This document shows, piece by piece, positions 8,245 through 16,274 of a stretch of 41,364 nucleotides of DNA (its first letter is position 1; the number at the start of each line of letters is the position of its first letter). The DNA is from an uncultured Pelagibacteraceae bacterium (GTDB lineage: Bacteria > Pseudomonadota > Alphaproteobacteria > Pelagibacterales > Pelagibacteraceae). Below the pieces are notes generated by a model that was not told the DNA's origin, searched no databases, and saw only the letters and a program-made list of their open reading frames with translations. The DNA lies in assembly GCA_902536305.1 (NCBI GenBank), contig CACAWX010000006.1:1-41364 (forward strand). Reading direction: 5' to 3'. Position numbers and translations under genes: made by a program.

Positions 8245-8481
8245 ATGAGCTTAGATAAATATAAAAAAGTTTTTATTGAATCACTTTCAATTGACGCAAC
8301 AAAATTTAGTGATCAAATAAAATATAACGACATTCCCGAGTGGGACTCTATAGGACACATGACTTTAATCTCTGCATTGGAGGAAAATTTTTCAATTACA
8401 ATTGACACAGACGATATAGTAGACTTTAGTTCTTTTGAAGTTGGTAAAAAAATTTTATTAAAATATGGAGTCAAATTCTAA
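8245..8481 (+). CDS. Acyl carrier protein
   Basis: 78 residues, acidic, ACP-like. EWDSIGHM contains Ser35, the expected 4'-phosphopantetheine attachment site, followed by a helix-rich segment (LEENFSITIDTDDIVDF). It is divergent from fatty-acid AcpP (DSLDxVEL), as expected for a dedicated carrier. It lies directly behind the transketolase subunits and in the same coupled block as the acyl ligase, LuxE/LuxC, FabZ-like and FabG-like genes. It is therefore the likely carrier on which the acyl intermediate is activated, processed and reduced (inference). It needs a phosphopantetheinyl transferase, not seen in the window. Confidence 0.87.
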   Translation: MSLDKYKKVFIESLSIDATKFSDQIKYNDIPEWDSIGHMTLISALEENFSITIDTDDIVDFSSFEVGKKILLKYGVKF

Positions 8482-8490
8482 AACCATTTC

Positions 8491-9279
8491 ATGAAAAAAG
8501 AGCTTAATAAGCACATTCAAAACTTAAAAACAAAAGGCATTACATTTCTCGATAATGTTTTCTCAAAAAAAGACTGTAATAAGTATATTCAAAGGTTTGA
8601 AAAACTTTGTCATAATTTTGAAAAAAAAAATAAAAAATTAGGAGATTATGGTCAAACAATTCAGAATTATTTTTCCTACGATAAAAAATTACTTAAATTC
8701 CTATTTATTAAAGAAGTTGATGAAATACTTAAGAAATTAATTGATGATAATTATGTACTAATTAATTCTAGTTTAACGAATAGATTTAATAGAAAGAAAA
8801 ATTTTAAAAAAGTTTCATCCCACTTTGATAACTTAGGCGGTAAATGGCACCACGATTCAAGAATTATTGGAGGAAAAAGACTTGATAAAGGTTTTAGCTA
8901 TACGGTTGTTATAATGTTTGATAAGTTTACAAAAGAGAATGGATGTACAGAGTATGTCGAAAAATCGCATTTAATAAGAGATAAATTCCCTAAAAAAAAT
9001 AAATCTTACAAAAATTCAAAACTAATTCTTGGTGGACAAGGTACTGTAGCTATATTTGATACAGGACTATGGCATAGAGCTGGCTCTCCAAGTAGCAAAT
9101 TTTCAAGGTGGAGTATTTTTGCTTACTATGGACCATGGTTCATGAAACCTTACTATGATTTTCCAAATATGTTTAAAAAAAATAGCAAATTAAGCAAAAA
9201 CTTAAAAAAGTTATTACATTTCAACTCTATTCCTCCAAAAAATGAATTAGAGAGAACTTACACTCTTACAAAGATTTAA
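8491..9279 (+). CDS. PhyH-family Fe(II)/2-oxoglutarate dioxygenase
   Basis: 262 residues resembling phytanoyl-CoA dioxygenase-like enzymes. WHHDSR provides the HxD iron ligands (His120, Asp122), and the distal ligand is probably His195 in LWHRAGS. SRWSIFAYYGPW follows, with the Arg expected to hold 2-oxoglutarate. NGCTEYVEKSH matches the family's G.. ..vPGSH segment. It would hydroxylate an unactivated carbon, with 2-oxoglutarate and oxygen as co-substrates. It lies between the ACP gene and a CMP-sugar synthetase, so the substrate could be the acyl chain or the sugar. A second, distantly similar PhyH gene is at 20817. Confidence 0.82.
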   Translation: MKKELNKHIQNLKTKGITFLDNVFSKKDCNKYIQRFEKLCHNFEKKNKKLGDYGQTIQNYFSYDKKLLKFLFIKEVDEILKKLIDDNYVLINSSLTNRFNRKKNFKKVSSHFDNLGGKWHHDSRIIGGKRLDKGFSYTVVIMFDKFTKENGCTEYVEKSHLIRDKFPKKNKSYKNSKLILGGQGTVAIFDTGLWHRAGSPSSKFSRWSIFAYYGPWFMKPYYDFPNMFKKNSKLSKNLKKLLHFNSIPPKNELERTYTLTKI

Positions 9280-9296
9280 TAAATATTATTTTTAGC

Positions 9297-10004
9297 ATGA
9301 AACCTAAATTAAATAACATTGCAATTGTTCCTGCACGAATAGGTAGCAAAAGAATAAAAGAGAAAAATATTAAACTATTTCATGGAAAACCAATTATTAT
9401 TTGGACATTAGAAATAATTAGGAAATCAAAAATATTTGATAAGATTTTTATTTCAACAGATAGTGCAAAAATCGTTAATATTATAAAAAAATATAATTTT
9501 AACAACTTTATAAAAAGAGATAAAAAACTATCTGATGACTATACTGGCACAGATCAAGTAATTAATCACGCAATAAGACAATTGTCTGTTAAATATGAGT
9601 TAAAAAACATATGTTGTATTTATCCTTGTAATCCATTTTTAATTAAAAGAGATTTAAAACAGGCATTATATAAATTAAAAAAAAATAAAAAATTATTAAT
9701 TTTTTCAATATTAGAATACCCGCACCCAATAGAGCGAGCTTTTTTTCTTAAGAAAGATAATAAAATTAAATATCTTAATATTAATTATCAAAAAAAAAGA
9801 ACTCAAGATTTTAAAAAAAAATTCTTTGATGCAGGAAAATTTTATTTTGCTGAAAAAGAAACCTGGCTTAATATAAAAAAAAAAAATAAAATTGGTATAA
9901 TTCAAGATTGGTGGAATGCTGTTGATATAGATGATCCAAATGATTGGAAAAAAGCTGAGGAATTATCTAAAATATTCAATAAAAAAAATTTTTTTAAAAC
10001 GTAA
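9297..10004 (+). CDS. pseF: PseF-like CMP-nonulosonic acid cytidylyltransferase
   Basis: 235 residues of the CMP-sialic/pseudaminic acid synthetase family. The CTP-binding loop reads IVPARIGSKRIKEKNIKLF (residues about 9-27) with FHGKPIIIWT following and FISTDS near 51. CIYPCNPFLI near 103, FDAGKFYFAE near 178 and WWNAVDIDDPNDW near 205 are the PseF-type pattern. It would activate an ulosonic acid, by homology pseudaminic or a related nonulosonate, as its CMP derivative. PseB- and PseC-like genes lie at 15260 and 16275, in line with that assignment. The synthase (PseI/NeuB), PseG and PseH are not in the window and may lie to its left. Substrate choice among pseudaminic, legionaminic and related acids cannot be fixed here. 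Confidence 0.75.
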   Translation: MKPKLNNIAIVPARIGSKRIKEKNIKLFHGKPIIIWTLEIIRKSKIFDKIFISTDSAKIVNIIKKYNFNNFIKRDKKLSDDYTGTDQVINHAIRQLSVKYELKNICCIYPCNPFLIKRDLKQALYKLKKNKKLLIFSILEYPHPIERAFFLKKDNKIKYLNINYQKKRTQDFKKKFFDAGKFYFAEKETWLNIKKKNKIGIIQDWWNAVDIDDPNDWKKAEELSKIFNKKNFFKT

Positions 10005-10015
10005 TTCAAAAAAAT

Positions 10016-10044
10016 TTGACTAAAGAAATTTTTTGTTTTATGTT
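10016..10044 (+). promoter_or_regulatory. Sigma70-like promoter before the LIC12162-family gene
   Basis: TTGACT (10016-10021), a 17-base spacer, then TATGTT (10039-10044) in the 74-base gap between the PseF-like gene and the gene at 10079. The -10 is only moderate, but the -35 is near consensus and spacing is ideal. The -10 overlaps the left arm of the palindrome at 10041-10057, so a protein bound there would block it. Confidence 0.55.
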
Positions 10045-10057
10045 CAATTATTGAACA
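10041..10057. promoter_or_regulatory. Palindromic operator candidate (TGTTCAA-N3-TTGAACA), copy 1
   Basis: TGTTCAATTATTGAACA, seven-base inverted arms around TTA. Nearly the same sequence occurs once more, at 14935-14953, on the start codon of the MarR-type regulator gene. It overlaps the -10 element of the candidate promoter at 10016-10044. I infer that this is a binding site for that regulator. Confidence 0.65.
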
Positions 10058-10078
10058 CTTATGATTTAGTTTAATTTA

Positions 10079-11800
10079 ATGAGTAAGATTTTAGTAACTT
10101 TACAAAACTATGATTTTAAACCTAGCGAAAAATATTTTTTTTTAGGTTTTTGTAATTATAAAAAAAAAATTTCTTTAAAAAATAAAGACGTAAAGTTCTT
10201 TGATGAAAAATTATCAGTCGATGAGAAATATAAGATTTACAAATATTGTGAAGATATTTCTGAAAAAATCATAAATAATTTAACAAGCGTTCTTAACAAA
10301 CTACATAGTGAAAATTATCACCCTAGAATTTGGAAATTAATTTATGGAAGATGGTTAATGGATTTTATTTATGTTTCTTATAAAAATTTTTCTAGTCTAG
10401 AAAAAATTTGTAAAGAAAATTCATTTGAAAAGATAGTTACATCTGAACCAGATGATAATTTTTTTGTTACTTGCAGATCCAATTCAATTGCATTTGCTAA
10501 TATAAATTCGGACTGGAACTCAGATTTATGCGCTAGAATTTTAAAATTTTTTAATTACAAAATTGAACATAATTTTATAAAAAATAATCAAAAATCTAAT
10601 TACGAAAATACTCCGGCCCCTAAAAAAAATTTTTTTGTTAAAATAAAAAATATTTTAAATATTCTAATGGTAAAACTAAATATTATTAACAAAGAGATTT
10701 TTTTTTATGATACTGGTTTGAAAACTTTTTTTGAAAAAAAATGCGAGTTAATGGTAAATAAATCTCTCTCATTCTGGCAACTTCCATTAAATAAAATTTC
10801 GAATACTATTAACTATGAACTTAGAAAAAAAATATCATTAGATTTAAATTCTGTTAATAATTTTGAATTATTTCTGAAACAAAATATTTCCATAATTCTT
10901 CCAAGATTTTTAATTGAAGATTATAAGTCTATTAATCAATTATTAAATAATTTAAAACTCCCAAAAAATCCAAAGGCAATAGTTACTGGCATGGGCTATG
11001 CGAATGAAATATTTAATATATATACTGCTAAAATGGTGTCAAAAAAAACTAAATTTATAACATTGCAGCATGGAAATATTTCAGACTCTCATTATTGGCA
11101 TGATTTTATTATTGAATCTGGATTTCAAGATTTAAAATTAACTTGGGGAATTAAATCCAATAAGAGACAATTACCTTTATTTAATTTCAAAACTATCAAT
11201 TCAAAAATTGCTGCATCGAAAAATGGTAATTTAAGTATAGTTTGTAATAATTATTACTCAAGACCACATCCCTTTGAACTTAACTTAGAAAACATTTTAT
11301 CTGACACTATTGATCTAATCAAAAATATTGATAATAAAATTCAGGAAAAAACTTATTTTAAACTGTTTCCTGGTGACTTTAACAATACGAATGAATTTTT
11401 TAAAAAAATATTAAATAATAGTAATTTAAAATATTATCAAGACAGAATAAATTATCATCAAATGTTAGAAAAAAGTAGAATTACAATTTTCAATTATGAA
11501 TCATCCGGTTTTTTTGAAAATTTGGCATTAAATCTCCCTTGTTGCTATTATTCAACAAATGCTTATGAAGATATAAAAGATGATTATAAAAAATTTTATA
11601 AAAATTTAGAAATGAACAAAATTCTTTTTACTAGTAAATCAAAAATCATTAGTCATATTTTTAATATTTGGGATAATGTTGAAGATTGGTGGTTTAGTGA
11701 AAATGTTCAGAAATCTATAGAGTACTTTAATTCTAACTTAAATATTCCGTATAATAAAAATCAGAATAAATTAATTAATATTTTAAAAGAACAGGTTTAA
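10079..11800 (+). CDS. LIC12162-family putative transferase, surface carbohydrate
   Basis: 573 residues resembling the LIC12162 family of O-antigen-associated putative transferases. It has a short N-terminal block (ILVTLQN...YFFLGFCNY), a WKLIYGRWLMDFIYVSY segment near residues 95-111, and a C-terminal half with FITLQHGN (about residue 330) and ITIFNYESSGFFENLALNLP (about 468-487). The last resembles the donor-binding end of GT-B glycosyltransferases, with a Ser-Ser then Glu pattern. It directly follows a CMP-sugar synthetase gene and precedes another, which suggests a CMP-ulosonate transferase (inference). No signal peptide or membrane segment is apparent. First gene after the internal promoter at 10016. 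Confidence 0.72.
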   Translation: MSKILVTLQNYDFKPSEKYFFLGFCNYKKKISLKNKDVKFFDEKLSVDEKYKIYKYCEDISEKIINNLTSVLNKLHSENYHPRIWKLIYGRWLMDFIYVSYKNFSSLEKICKENSFEKIVTSEPDDNFFVTCRSNSIAFANINSDWNSDLCARILKFFNYKIEHNFIKNNQKSNYENTPAPKKNFFVKIKNILNILMVKLNIINKEIFFYDTGLKTFFEKKCELMVNKSLSFWQLPLNKISNTINYELRKKISLDLNSVNNFELFLKQNISIILPRFLIEDYKSINQLLNNLKLPKNPKAIVTGMGYANEIFNIYTAKMVSKKTKFITLQHGNISDSHYWHDFIIESGFQDLKLTWGIKSNKRQLPLFNFKTINSKIAASKNGNLSIVCNNYYSRPHPFELNLENILSDTIDLIKNIDNKIQEKTYFKLFPGDFNNTNEFFKKILNNSNLKYYQDRINYHQMLEKSRITIFNYESSGFFENLALNLPCCYYSTNAYEDIKDDYKKFYKNLEMNKILFTSKSKIISHIFNIWDNVEDWWFSENVQKSIEYFNSNLNIPYNKNQNKLINILKEQV

Positions 11801-12478
11801 ATGAATAAAAATATACTTAATAACTATACATTTATTATTGCAGTAAGAAAAGGCAGTCAAAGAGTAAAAAATAAAAATACAAGAAAATTTGGAGATAGTA
11901 ATTTAGTTGCAATAAAACTTAAGCAAATAAGAAGATTATCAAAAAAAGCAAATATATTATTAAGCTCAGATTGTCCTAAATCATTGAGTTTAGGAAAAAA
12001 ATATGGTGCAGAAATAGATGATAGGGAAAGAAAGTTTTGTAGCAACTCTATTCCCATGCCTCAAGTATATAAATATTTAGCAAAAAAAATTAAAACAAAG
12101 TTTGTCTGTTACCTACACGTTACATCACCTTTTTTAAAAGACGCTACTTTAAAGAAAGCATTAAAAACTTTTATAAGTAAAAAAAATAAATTTAGCTCAG
12201 TCGTAACTGTGACTTCAGTCAAAGAATATTTATGGAAAAATGATAAAGCCATAAATTACAACCCTAAAAGACATCCCAGATCCCAAGATCTTAAAGGTGT
12301 GATAGCACTAAATTTTGCAATTAACATTGTAGAAAAAAAGTTTATGGAAAAACAAGGCAGAATAACAAGTGATAATTTTTTTCCTATAGAGATAAATTTC
12401 CCAGAAAATATGGATATTGATACTAAATGGCAATTTAGACTTGGAAATTTTCTTAAGAAAACAAAAAATTATGATTAA
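11801..12478 (+). CDS. NeuA-like cytidylyltransferase (acylneuraminate type)
   Basis: 225 residues with the CMP-sugar synthetase N-terminal loop IIAVRKGSQRVKNKNTRKF (about residues 12-30), LLSSDC near 50, YLHVTSPFLK near 105 and RHPRSQDL near 160 in the substrate-binding region. It ends with IDTKWQFRLGNFL, as in the iD..-rich tail of NeuA proteins. This is the second nonulosonate-type cytidylyltransferase within 3 kb and is clearly different from the PseF-like one, so two CMP-sugars are probably made. It starts on the base after the previous stop and overlaps the following gene by 8 bases. Exact sugar unknown. Confidence 0.78.
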   Translation: MNKNILNNYTFIIAVRKGSQRVKNKNTRKFGDSNLVAIKLKQIRRLSKKANILLSSDCPKSLSLGKKYGAEIDDRERKFCSNSIPMPQVYKYLAKKIKTKFVCYLHVTSPFLKDATLKKALKTFISKKNKFSSVVTVTSVKEYLWKNDKAINYNPKRHPRSQDLKGVIALNFAINIVEKKFMEKQGRITSDNFFPIEINFPENMDIDTKWQFRLGNFLKKTKNYD

Positions 12479-13928
12479 ACTAAGTGATTTTGTTTTAGAT
12501 AGAAGTCAGGATAGTAATAAAATATTTTTAGATATAAAAGAATTTATAGACATATTTTCTGATCAAAAAGAGAATAAACAAAAATTAAACAAGTTTGCTT
12601 CCTTAGTGAATATTCCTGCTGAATTAATATCCTTAAAATTTAAAAGACTAATTTATGGACAATTTAATCCAAGTAAATCAAAGTTCATTTTAAATAATTC
12701 CATAGTTATGATTTTTTTTTATTTCATACTTAGCTTAATTTACCTTTTATTTTTAAAGATATTTGGTTTAAGGAAAATTAAAAACGTCATGCACTTTGAC
12801 GTGATAATTGAAAACGTAGATACAGTGAATACTTTTTACAGGTTTGAAAAATTATTAAATATGTTTAAAAATGTTTTAATAATCTCAAAAAATCCAAAAA
12901 TTATCGAAAAATTTAAATCAGACAAATTATATATTGTAAAGTCAAGAAATTTTGTACCTCATAAAAAATTTATTGATAACAAATTTAAGAATTTTCTTTT
13001 CTTTTTTTTATTATTGTTTTTAACTTCAATTAAATGTCGACAAAATTTATCTAAGATTTTTCTTATCATATTTTATACAGTGAGTAAAAGTGAAACAATT
13101 TTTAACAAATATAAAGGTAAAATACTTTTACAAGATAGATATTATCTTTCTTGTCCCATAAAAGATTTTATTTTCAAAAAATTGGAGGGAAAAGTTGTCT
13201 CTTTTCCTCAGTTGCATTTAGCTGAGTCTGGAATTCTTTTATTTTGTTATGTAGATAATTTATTAACATTTGGAGATGAAGTGAATACAAAAAAAAAGAT
13301 GGAAATTTTTGGTAGCAAAGTAAAATCCACATTTCCAGTAGGATCTCTATCAATGGAATTAAATTTTTACAGAAAAAAAAATGAACCAGAATTATTAAAT
13401 GATATTGATTTATTAATAATTGGTATTAATCCAAGTCATTGGATTCAAGTTTCCGATCGTATATTTGAAAATTATTACTTATATTTAAATTGGATGAAAA
13501 GATTTTCAGAGGAAAATAGAAATTTAAATATAGTTTATAAACATCATGAAACTTTTATTGGTGACGATTTAGAAAAAGAGATATTGAATGACACAAATAT
13601 AAAAATAGTTTCAAAAGACCCACATAACAAAAGTTATTCGTATTTAAACAAAGCAAAAACAAATATTTCTTACGGGTCAAGTATGGTTTTGGAAAGTTTT
13701 GGGCTAAACAAAAAAAGTTTTTTTGTTGATCCTAACCATGCAGCATCTACTTTTTATTCATATCATGAGTACAATGAAAGTTTATTTTTAAGAACTTATA
13801 ATAAATTTAGCTCAACTATAAAAAAAAGTTTAATTGAAAAAGAAAATAATTTTGATAGTAAAATCTGTCTTAGAAGCGATAGAACTTCAGAGAATATTTA
13901 CAATTACTTAAAAAAATATATAAATTAG
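12471..13928 (+). CDS. Unrecognised membrane-associated protein with GT-B-like C-terminus
   Basis: 485 residues from ATG 12471, which leaves an 8-base overlap with the cytidylyltransferase; a longer frame from 12417 only re-reads that gene. I do not recognise the family with certainty. Two strongly hydrophobic stretches (about residues 77-100 and 172-205) could be membrane-embedded or peripheral. The C-terminal third has YKHHETFIGDDLE near 360 and a TNISYGSSMVLESFGL stretch near 402. That resembles the Ser-Ser...Glu donor-site pattern of GT-B transferases such as CDP-glycerol or polysialic acid transferases. Placed straight after a CMP-sugar synthetase gene, it is a candidate transferase for that sugar (inference). 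Confidence 0.6.
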   Translation: MIKLSDFVLDRSQDSNKIFLDIKEFIDIFSDQKENKQKLNKFASLVNIPAELISLKFKRLIYGQFNPSKSKFILNNSIVMIFFYFILSLIYLLFLKIFGLRKIKNVMHFDVIIENVDTVNTFYRFEKLLNMFKNVLIISKNPKIIEKFKSDKLYIVKSRNFVPHKKFIDNKFKNFLFFFLLLFLTSIKCRQNLSKIFLIIFYTVSKSETIFNKYKGKILLQDRYYLSCPIKDFIFKKLEGKVVSFPQLHLAESGILLFCYVDNLLTFGDEVNTKKKMEIFGSKVKSTFPVGSLSMELNFYRKKNEPELLNDIDLLIIGINPSHWIQVSDRIFENYYLYLNWMKRFSEENRNLNIVYKHHETFIGDDLEKEILNDTNIKIVSKDPHNKSYSYLNKAKTNISYGSSMVLESFGLNKKSFFVDPNHAASTFYSYHEYNESLFLRTYNKFSSTIKKSLIEKENNFDSKICLRSDRTSENIYNYLKKYIN

Positions 13929-13933
13929 ATATA

Positions 13934-14848
13934 ATGAATTTGCTAAAAAAATTTTTACTTAATACATTTTTATTTTTTGGATTTGAATTAAAAGTAAAAA
14001 AAAAAGACGTTAAAAGTAATAATTTTGACTCAATAATCAAATTTTTATTAAAAATAGGTAAAGACAAAAATGATGATTCTAAAAATATTTTTTTTGATGT
14101 TGGGGCTAATATTGGACAATCAATCGAGAGGTTCAAAGAAATTGATAACAATTCAATAACACATTCATTTGAACCAACACCTGTTTTATATAATGAATTA
14201 GTGGAAAGATATAAATTAAAAAATTCCAAAGAGTTAGTAATAAATAATTTTGGATTAAGTGACACGAGCGGGGAGCTTTATCTAAATAGTTTTAAATATC
14301 ATAAAATAAATTCTTTTTTAGAAATAGATAAAAACTCTAAATTTGCAAAATCAAGAATTATGAATTACCGAAAACTTTACGAAAATGAAAACTTTAAAAC
14401 TGAATTGAATTTTAAAGATAATGATACTTTTGAAGATAAGATTAAAGTAAATGTAAAAACAATTGATGATTACTGTAAAACAAATAACATAAAAAAAATT
14501 AATTATATGAAAATAGATACTCAAGGATTTGAAGATAAAGTTTTAATGGGAGCAGAGGAAATGCTTGAAAGTGAAATGATTGATATAATAGAATTAGAAT
14601 TAATTCTCGGATATGCGTATATCAAACAGCTTACTTTTTTTGCTATAGAAGAAATATTAAACAAATATTCCTACAAATTAGCAGCAATAAATAATGGGGG
14701 GAATATAATTAGTTTTTCAAATTTTCAGACAGAACTCATTTATGTAAAAAAAAGTTTTTATGAGGAAGTAAAAAAAATACATGAGAGAAATATCAGTATT
14801 CCTGGGATTATGAATGCTACCAATAAGTCCAACCCAAAAAGCTACTAG
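13934..14848 (+). CDS. FkbM-family SAM-dependent methyltransferase
   Basis: 304 residues. FFDVGANIGQSIERF near residue 53 is the SAM-binding glycine motif, HSFEPTPVLYNEL follows near 78, then VKTIDDYC near 175 and MKIDTQGFEDKVLMGAEE near 192. These are the diagnostic FkbM blocks. Family members O-methylate polyketides, sugars and glycans. This copy is expected to put a methyl ether on the locus's glycan or one of its precursors (inference). It is the last gene before the 104-base gap that carries the second promoter and operator. Confidence 0.85.
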   Translation: MNLLKKFLLNTFLFFGFELKVKKKDVKSNNFDSIIKFLLKIGKDKNDDSKNIFFDVGANIGQSIERFKEIDNNSITHSFEPTPVLYNELVERYKLKNSKELVINNFGLSDTSGELYLNSFKYHKINSFLEIDKNSKFAKSRIMNYRKLYENENFKTELNFKDNDTFEDKIKVNVKTIDDYCKTNNIKKINYMKIDTQGFEDKVLMGAEEMLESEMIDIIELELILGYAYIKQLTFFAIEEILNKYSYKLAAINNGGNIISFSNFQTELIYVKKSFYEEVKKIHERNISIPGIMNATNKSNPKSY

Positions 14849-14907
14849 TATCAAAGCTAATTTACCCATCTAAATTTTGCTAAAATAATATTAAGTTTAT
14901 TTTTTCC

Positions 14908-14936
14908 TTTACGAATTATTTATAAAATACTATATT
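14908..14936 (+). promoter_or_regulatory. Sigma70-like promoter before the MarR-type regulator
   Basis: TTTACG (14908-14913), 17-base spacer, TATATT (14931-14936). The predicted transcription start would fall near 14942-14944, inside the palindrome at 14935-14953, leaving an untranslated leader of only about 10 bases. The rest of the gap 14849-14907 shows no gene and no convincing terminator. Confidence 0.5.
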
Positions 14937-14953
14937 GTTCAAATATTGAACAA
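14935..14953. promoter_or_regulatory. Palindromic operator candidate, copy 2, on the regulator's start codon
   Basis: TTGTTCAAATATTGAACAA: perfect eight-base arms around ATA. The right end is the A of ATG 14953. The core TGTTCAA-N3-TTGAACA is shared with 10041-10057. Its location over the predicted transcription start is what one expects of an autorepressor site. Confidence 0.7.
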
Positions 14954-15273
14954 TGAAAGAAAATCAGGATTTTTTTAACTTATTAAGGTCTATTTCCAAA
15001 CAACCTGGCCAGACACAGAGGGAACTTGCAAATAGTTTAGGTTTTAGTTTAGGTAAATTAAACTACTGCATGAAAGCTTTGAAAACAAAAGGCTTAATTA
15101 AAATTTCAAATTTTAAAAAGAATCCAAAAAAACTTAATTACATTTATATTCTTACTCCAAAAGGTATGACTGAAAAAACTAAACTTACAATTAATTTTAT
15201 GAAAAAAAAGATGAAAGAGTATGAAGAATTAAAACTTGAAATAGATCAAAGTAAGAAGAATGATGAAGTATAA
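14953..15273 (+). CDS. MarR-family EPS-associated transcriptional regulator
   Basis: 106 residues of the short winged-helix type found in exopolysaccharide loci (MarR_EPS family). The HTH reads TQRELANSLGFSLGKLNYCM (residues about 20-39), followed by KALKTKGLIKI (recognition helix to wing), IYILTPKGMTEKT, and a charged C-terminal helix (MKKKMKEYEELKLEI) for dimerisation. The palindrome covering its own start codon, and the second copy upstream of the gene at 10079, indicate autoregulation and control of part of the glycan locus (inference). Its stop overlaps the PseB-like gene by 14 bases, so regulator and sugar-synthesis genes are in one transcript. Confidence 0.88.
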   Translation: MKENQDFFNLLRSISKQPGQTQRELANSLGFSLGKLNYCMKALKTKGLIKISNFKKNPKKLNYIYILTPKGMTEKTKLTINFMKKKMKEYEELKLEIDQSKKNDEV

Positions 15274-16270
15274 ATCTATATTGATAACAGGCGGTACTGG
15301 TTCTTTTGGAAAAGCATTTACTAAAAATATTATTAAGCAAAAAGGGATTAAAAGATTAGTAATTTTTAGCAGAGATGAATGGAAACAATCAGAAATGGCT
15401 AAAGAATTTCCAACTTCAAAATATCCTTTCATACGTTTTTTTCTCGGAGATGTAAGAGATAAAGGCAGATTATTACGAGCATTTAAAGATATTGAATTAG
15501 TAGTACATGCTGCAGCATTAAAACAAGTTCCAGCCGCGGAATACAATCCGACTGAATTTATAAGTACAAATATTTTAGGTGCACAAAATATAATTGAAGC
15601 TGCAATCTTACAACAAGTAAAAAAAGTAATAGCCCTTTCTACAGACAAAGCTTCTGCTCCAATAAATCTTTATGGCGCAACAAAGCTATGTAGTGATAAA
15701 CTTTTTATATCAGCAAATAATATCTCGGGATCAAAAAATTTATCTTTTTCAGTGTGTAGATATGGCAACGTAATGGGCTCAAGAGGATCTGTAATACCAT
15801 TTTTTTTAAATGAAGCAAAAAAGGGTGTAATACCAATCACAGACAAAAAAATGACAAGATTTAATATTACTTTAAAGGAAAGTATTGATTTAGTTTCATA
15901 CTCAATCAATAATTCAATAGGCAGAGAAATATTTGTACCCAAGATTCCCTCTTACAACATAATTGATTTAGCAGAAGCAATCGGACCGAGTTGTAAAATA
16001 AAATTTATAGGGATTAGAGCTGGAGAAAAGATACATGAAGAAATGATAACTGATGATGAAAGTTTGAATACTTTTGAAAACTCTAAATCGTTTATTGTTT
16101 TTCCAACAATTGATAAAACTGAAAAAAAGAAAATAGAGAAACATTTTAATGCTAAAATTATAAAAAAAAGATTTAGTTATTGTTCAGGGACTAACAAATA
16201 TTTTTTAAAAGTGAGTGAAATAAGAGAGCTAATTAAAAAACATATTTTGAAAGAATTTAAGCCATATTAA
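15260..16270 (+). CDS. pseB: UDP-GlcNAc 4,6-dehydratase (inverting), PseB-like
   Basis: 336 residues. ITGGTGSFGKAF (about residues 8-19) binds NADP, FSRDEWKQSEMAKEF near 36 and VVHAAALKQVPAAEYNP near 82 are typical PseB blocks. LSTDKASAPINLYGATK gives catalytic Tyr138 and Lys142, and MTRFNITLKESIDLV follows. It catalyses the first step towards pseudaminic acid: UDP-GlcNAc to UDP-2-acetamido-2,6-dideoxy-4-keto-L-hexose. The PseC-like aminotransferase is next, 4 bases downstream. ATG 15260 and 15263 are both possible. The FlaA1/FnlA relatives that make other 6-deoxy aminosugars are an alternative, but the PseC neighbour favours PseB. Confidence 0.85.
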   Translation: MMKYKSILITGGTGSFGKAFTKNIIKQKGIKRLVIFSRDEWKQSEMAKEFPTSKYPFIRFFLGDVRDKGRLLRAFKDIELVVHAAALKQVPAAEYNPTEFISTNILGAQNIIEAAILQQVKKVIALSTDKASAPINLYGATKLCSDKLFISANNISGSKNLSFSVCRYGNVMGSRGSVIPFFLNEAKKGVIPITDKKMTRFNITLKESIDLVSYSINNSIGREIFVPKIPSYNIIDLAEAIGPSCKIKFIGIRAGEKIHEEMITDDESLNTFENSKSFIVFPTIDKTEKKKIEKHFNAKIIKKRFSYCSGTNKYFLKVSEIRELIKKHILKEFKPY

Positions 16271-16274
16271 AAAA

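Noticed and set aside
10005-10078. Small RNA or riboswitch in the gap
   Set aside because: The 74 bases are explained by the promoter and palindrome; no other stable structure is seen.
12417-12470. Longer N-terminus for the protein at 12471
   Set aside because: It lies wholly within the NeuA-like gene; ATG 12471 gives an overlap of only 8 bases.
13870-14265. 131-residue open frame on the - strand
   Set aside because: It is the antisense of the FkbM gene, with low-complexity Leu/Asn/Ser content and no motif; AT-rich coding DNA often leaves such frames.
15229-15648. 139-residue open frame on the - strand
   Set aside because: Antisense of pseB; the + strand frame has clear motifs.
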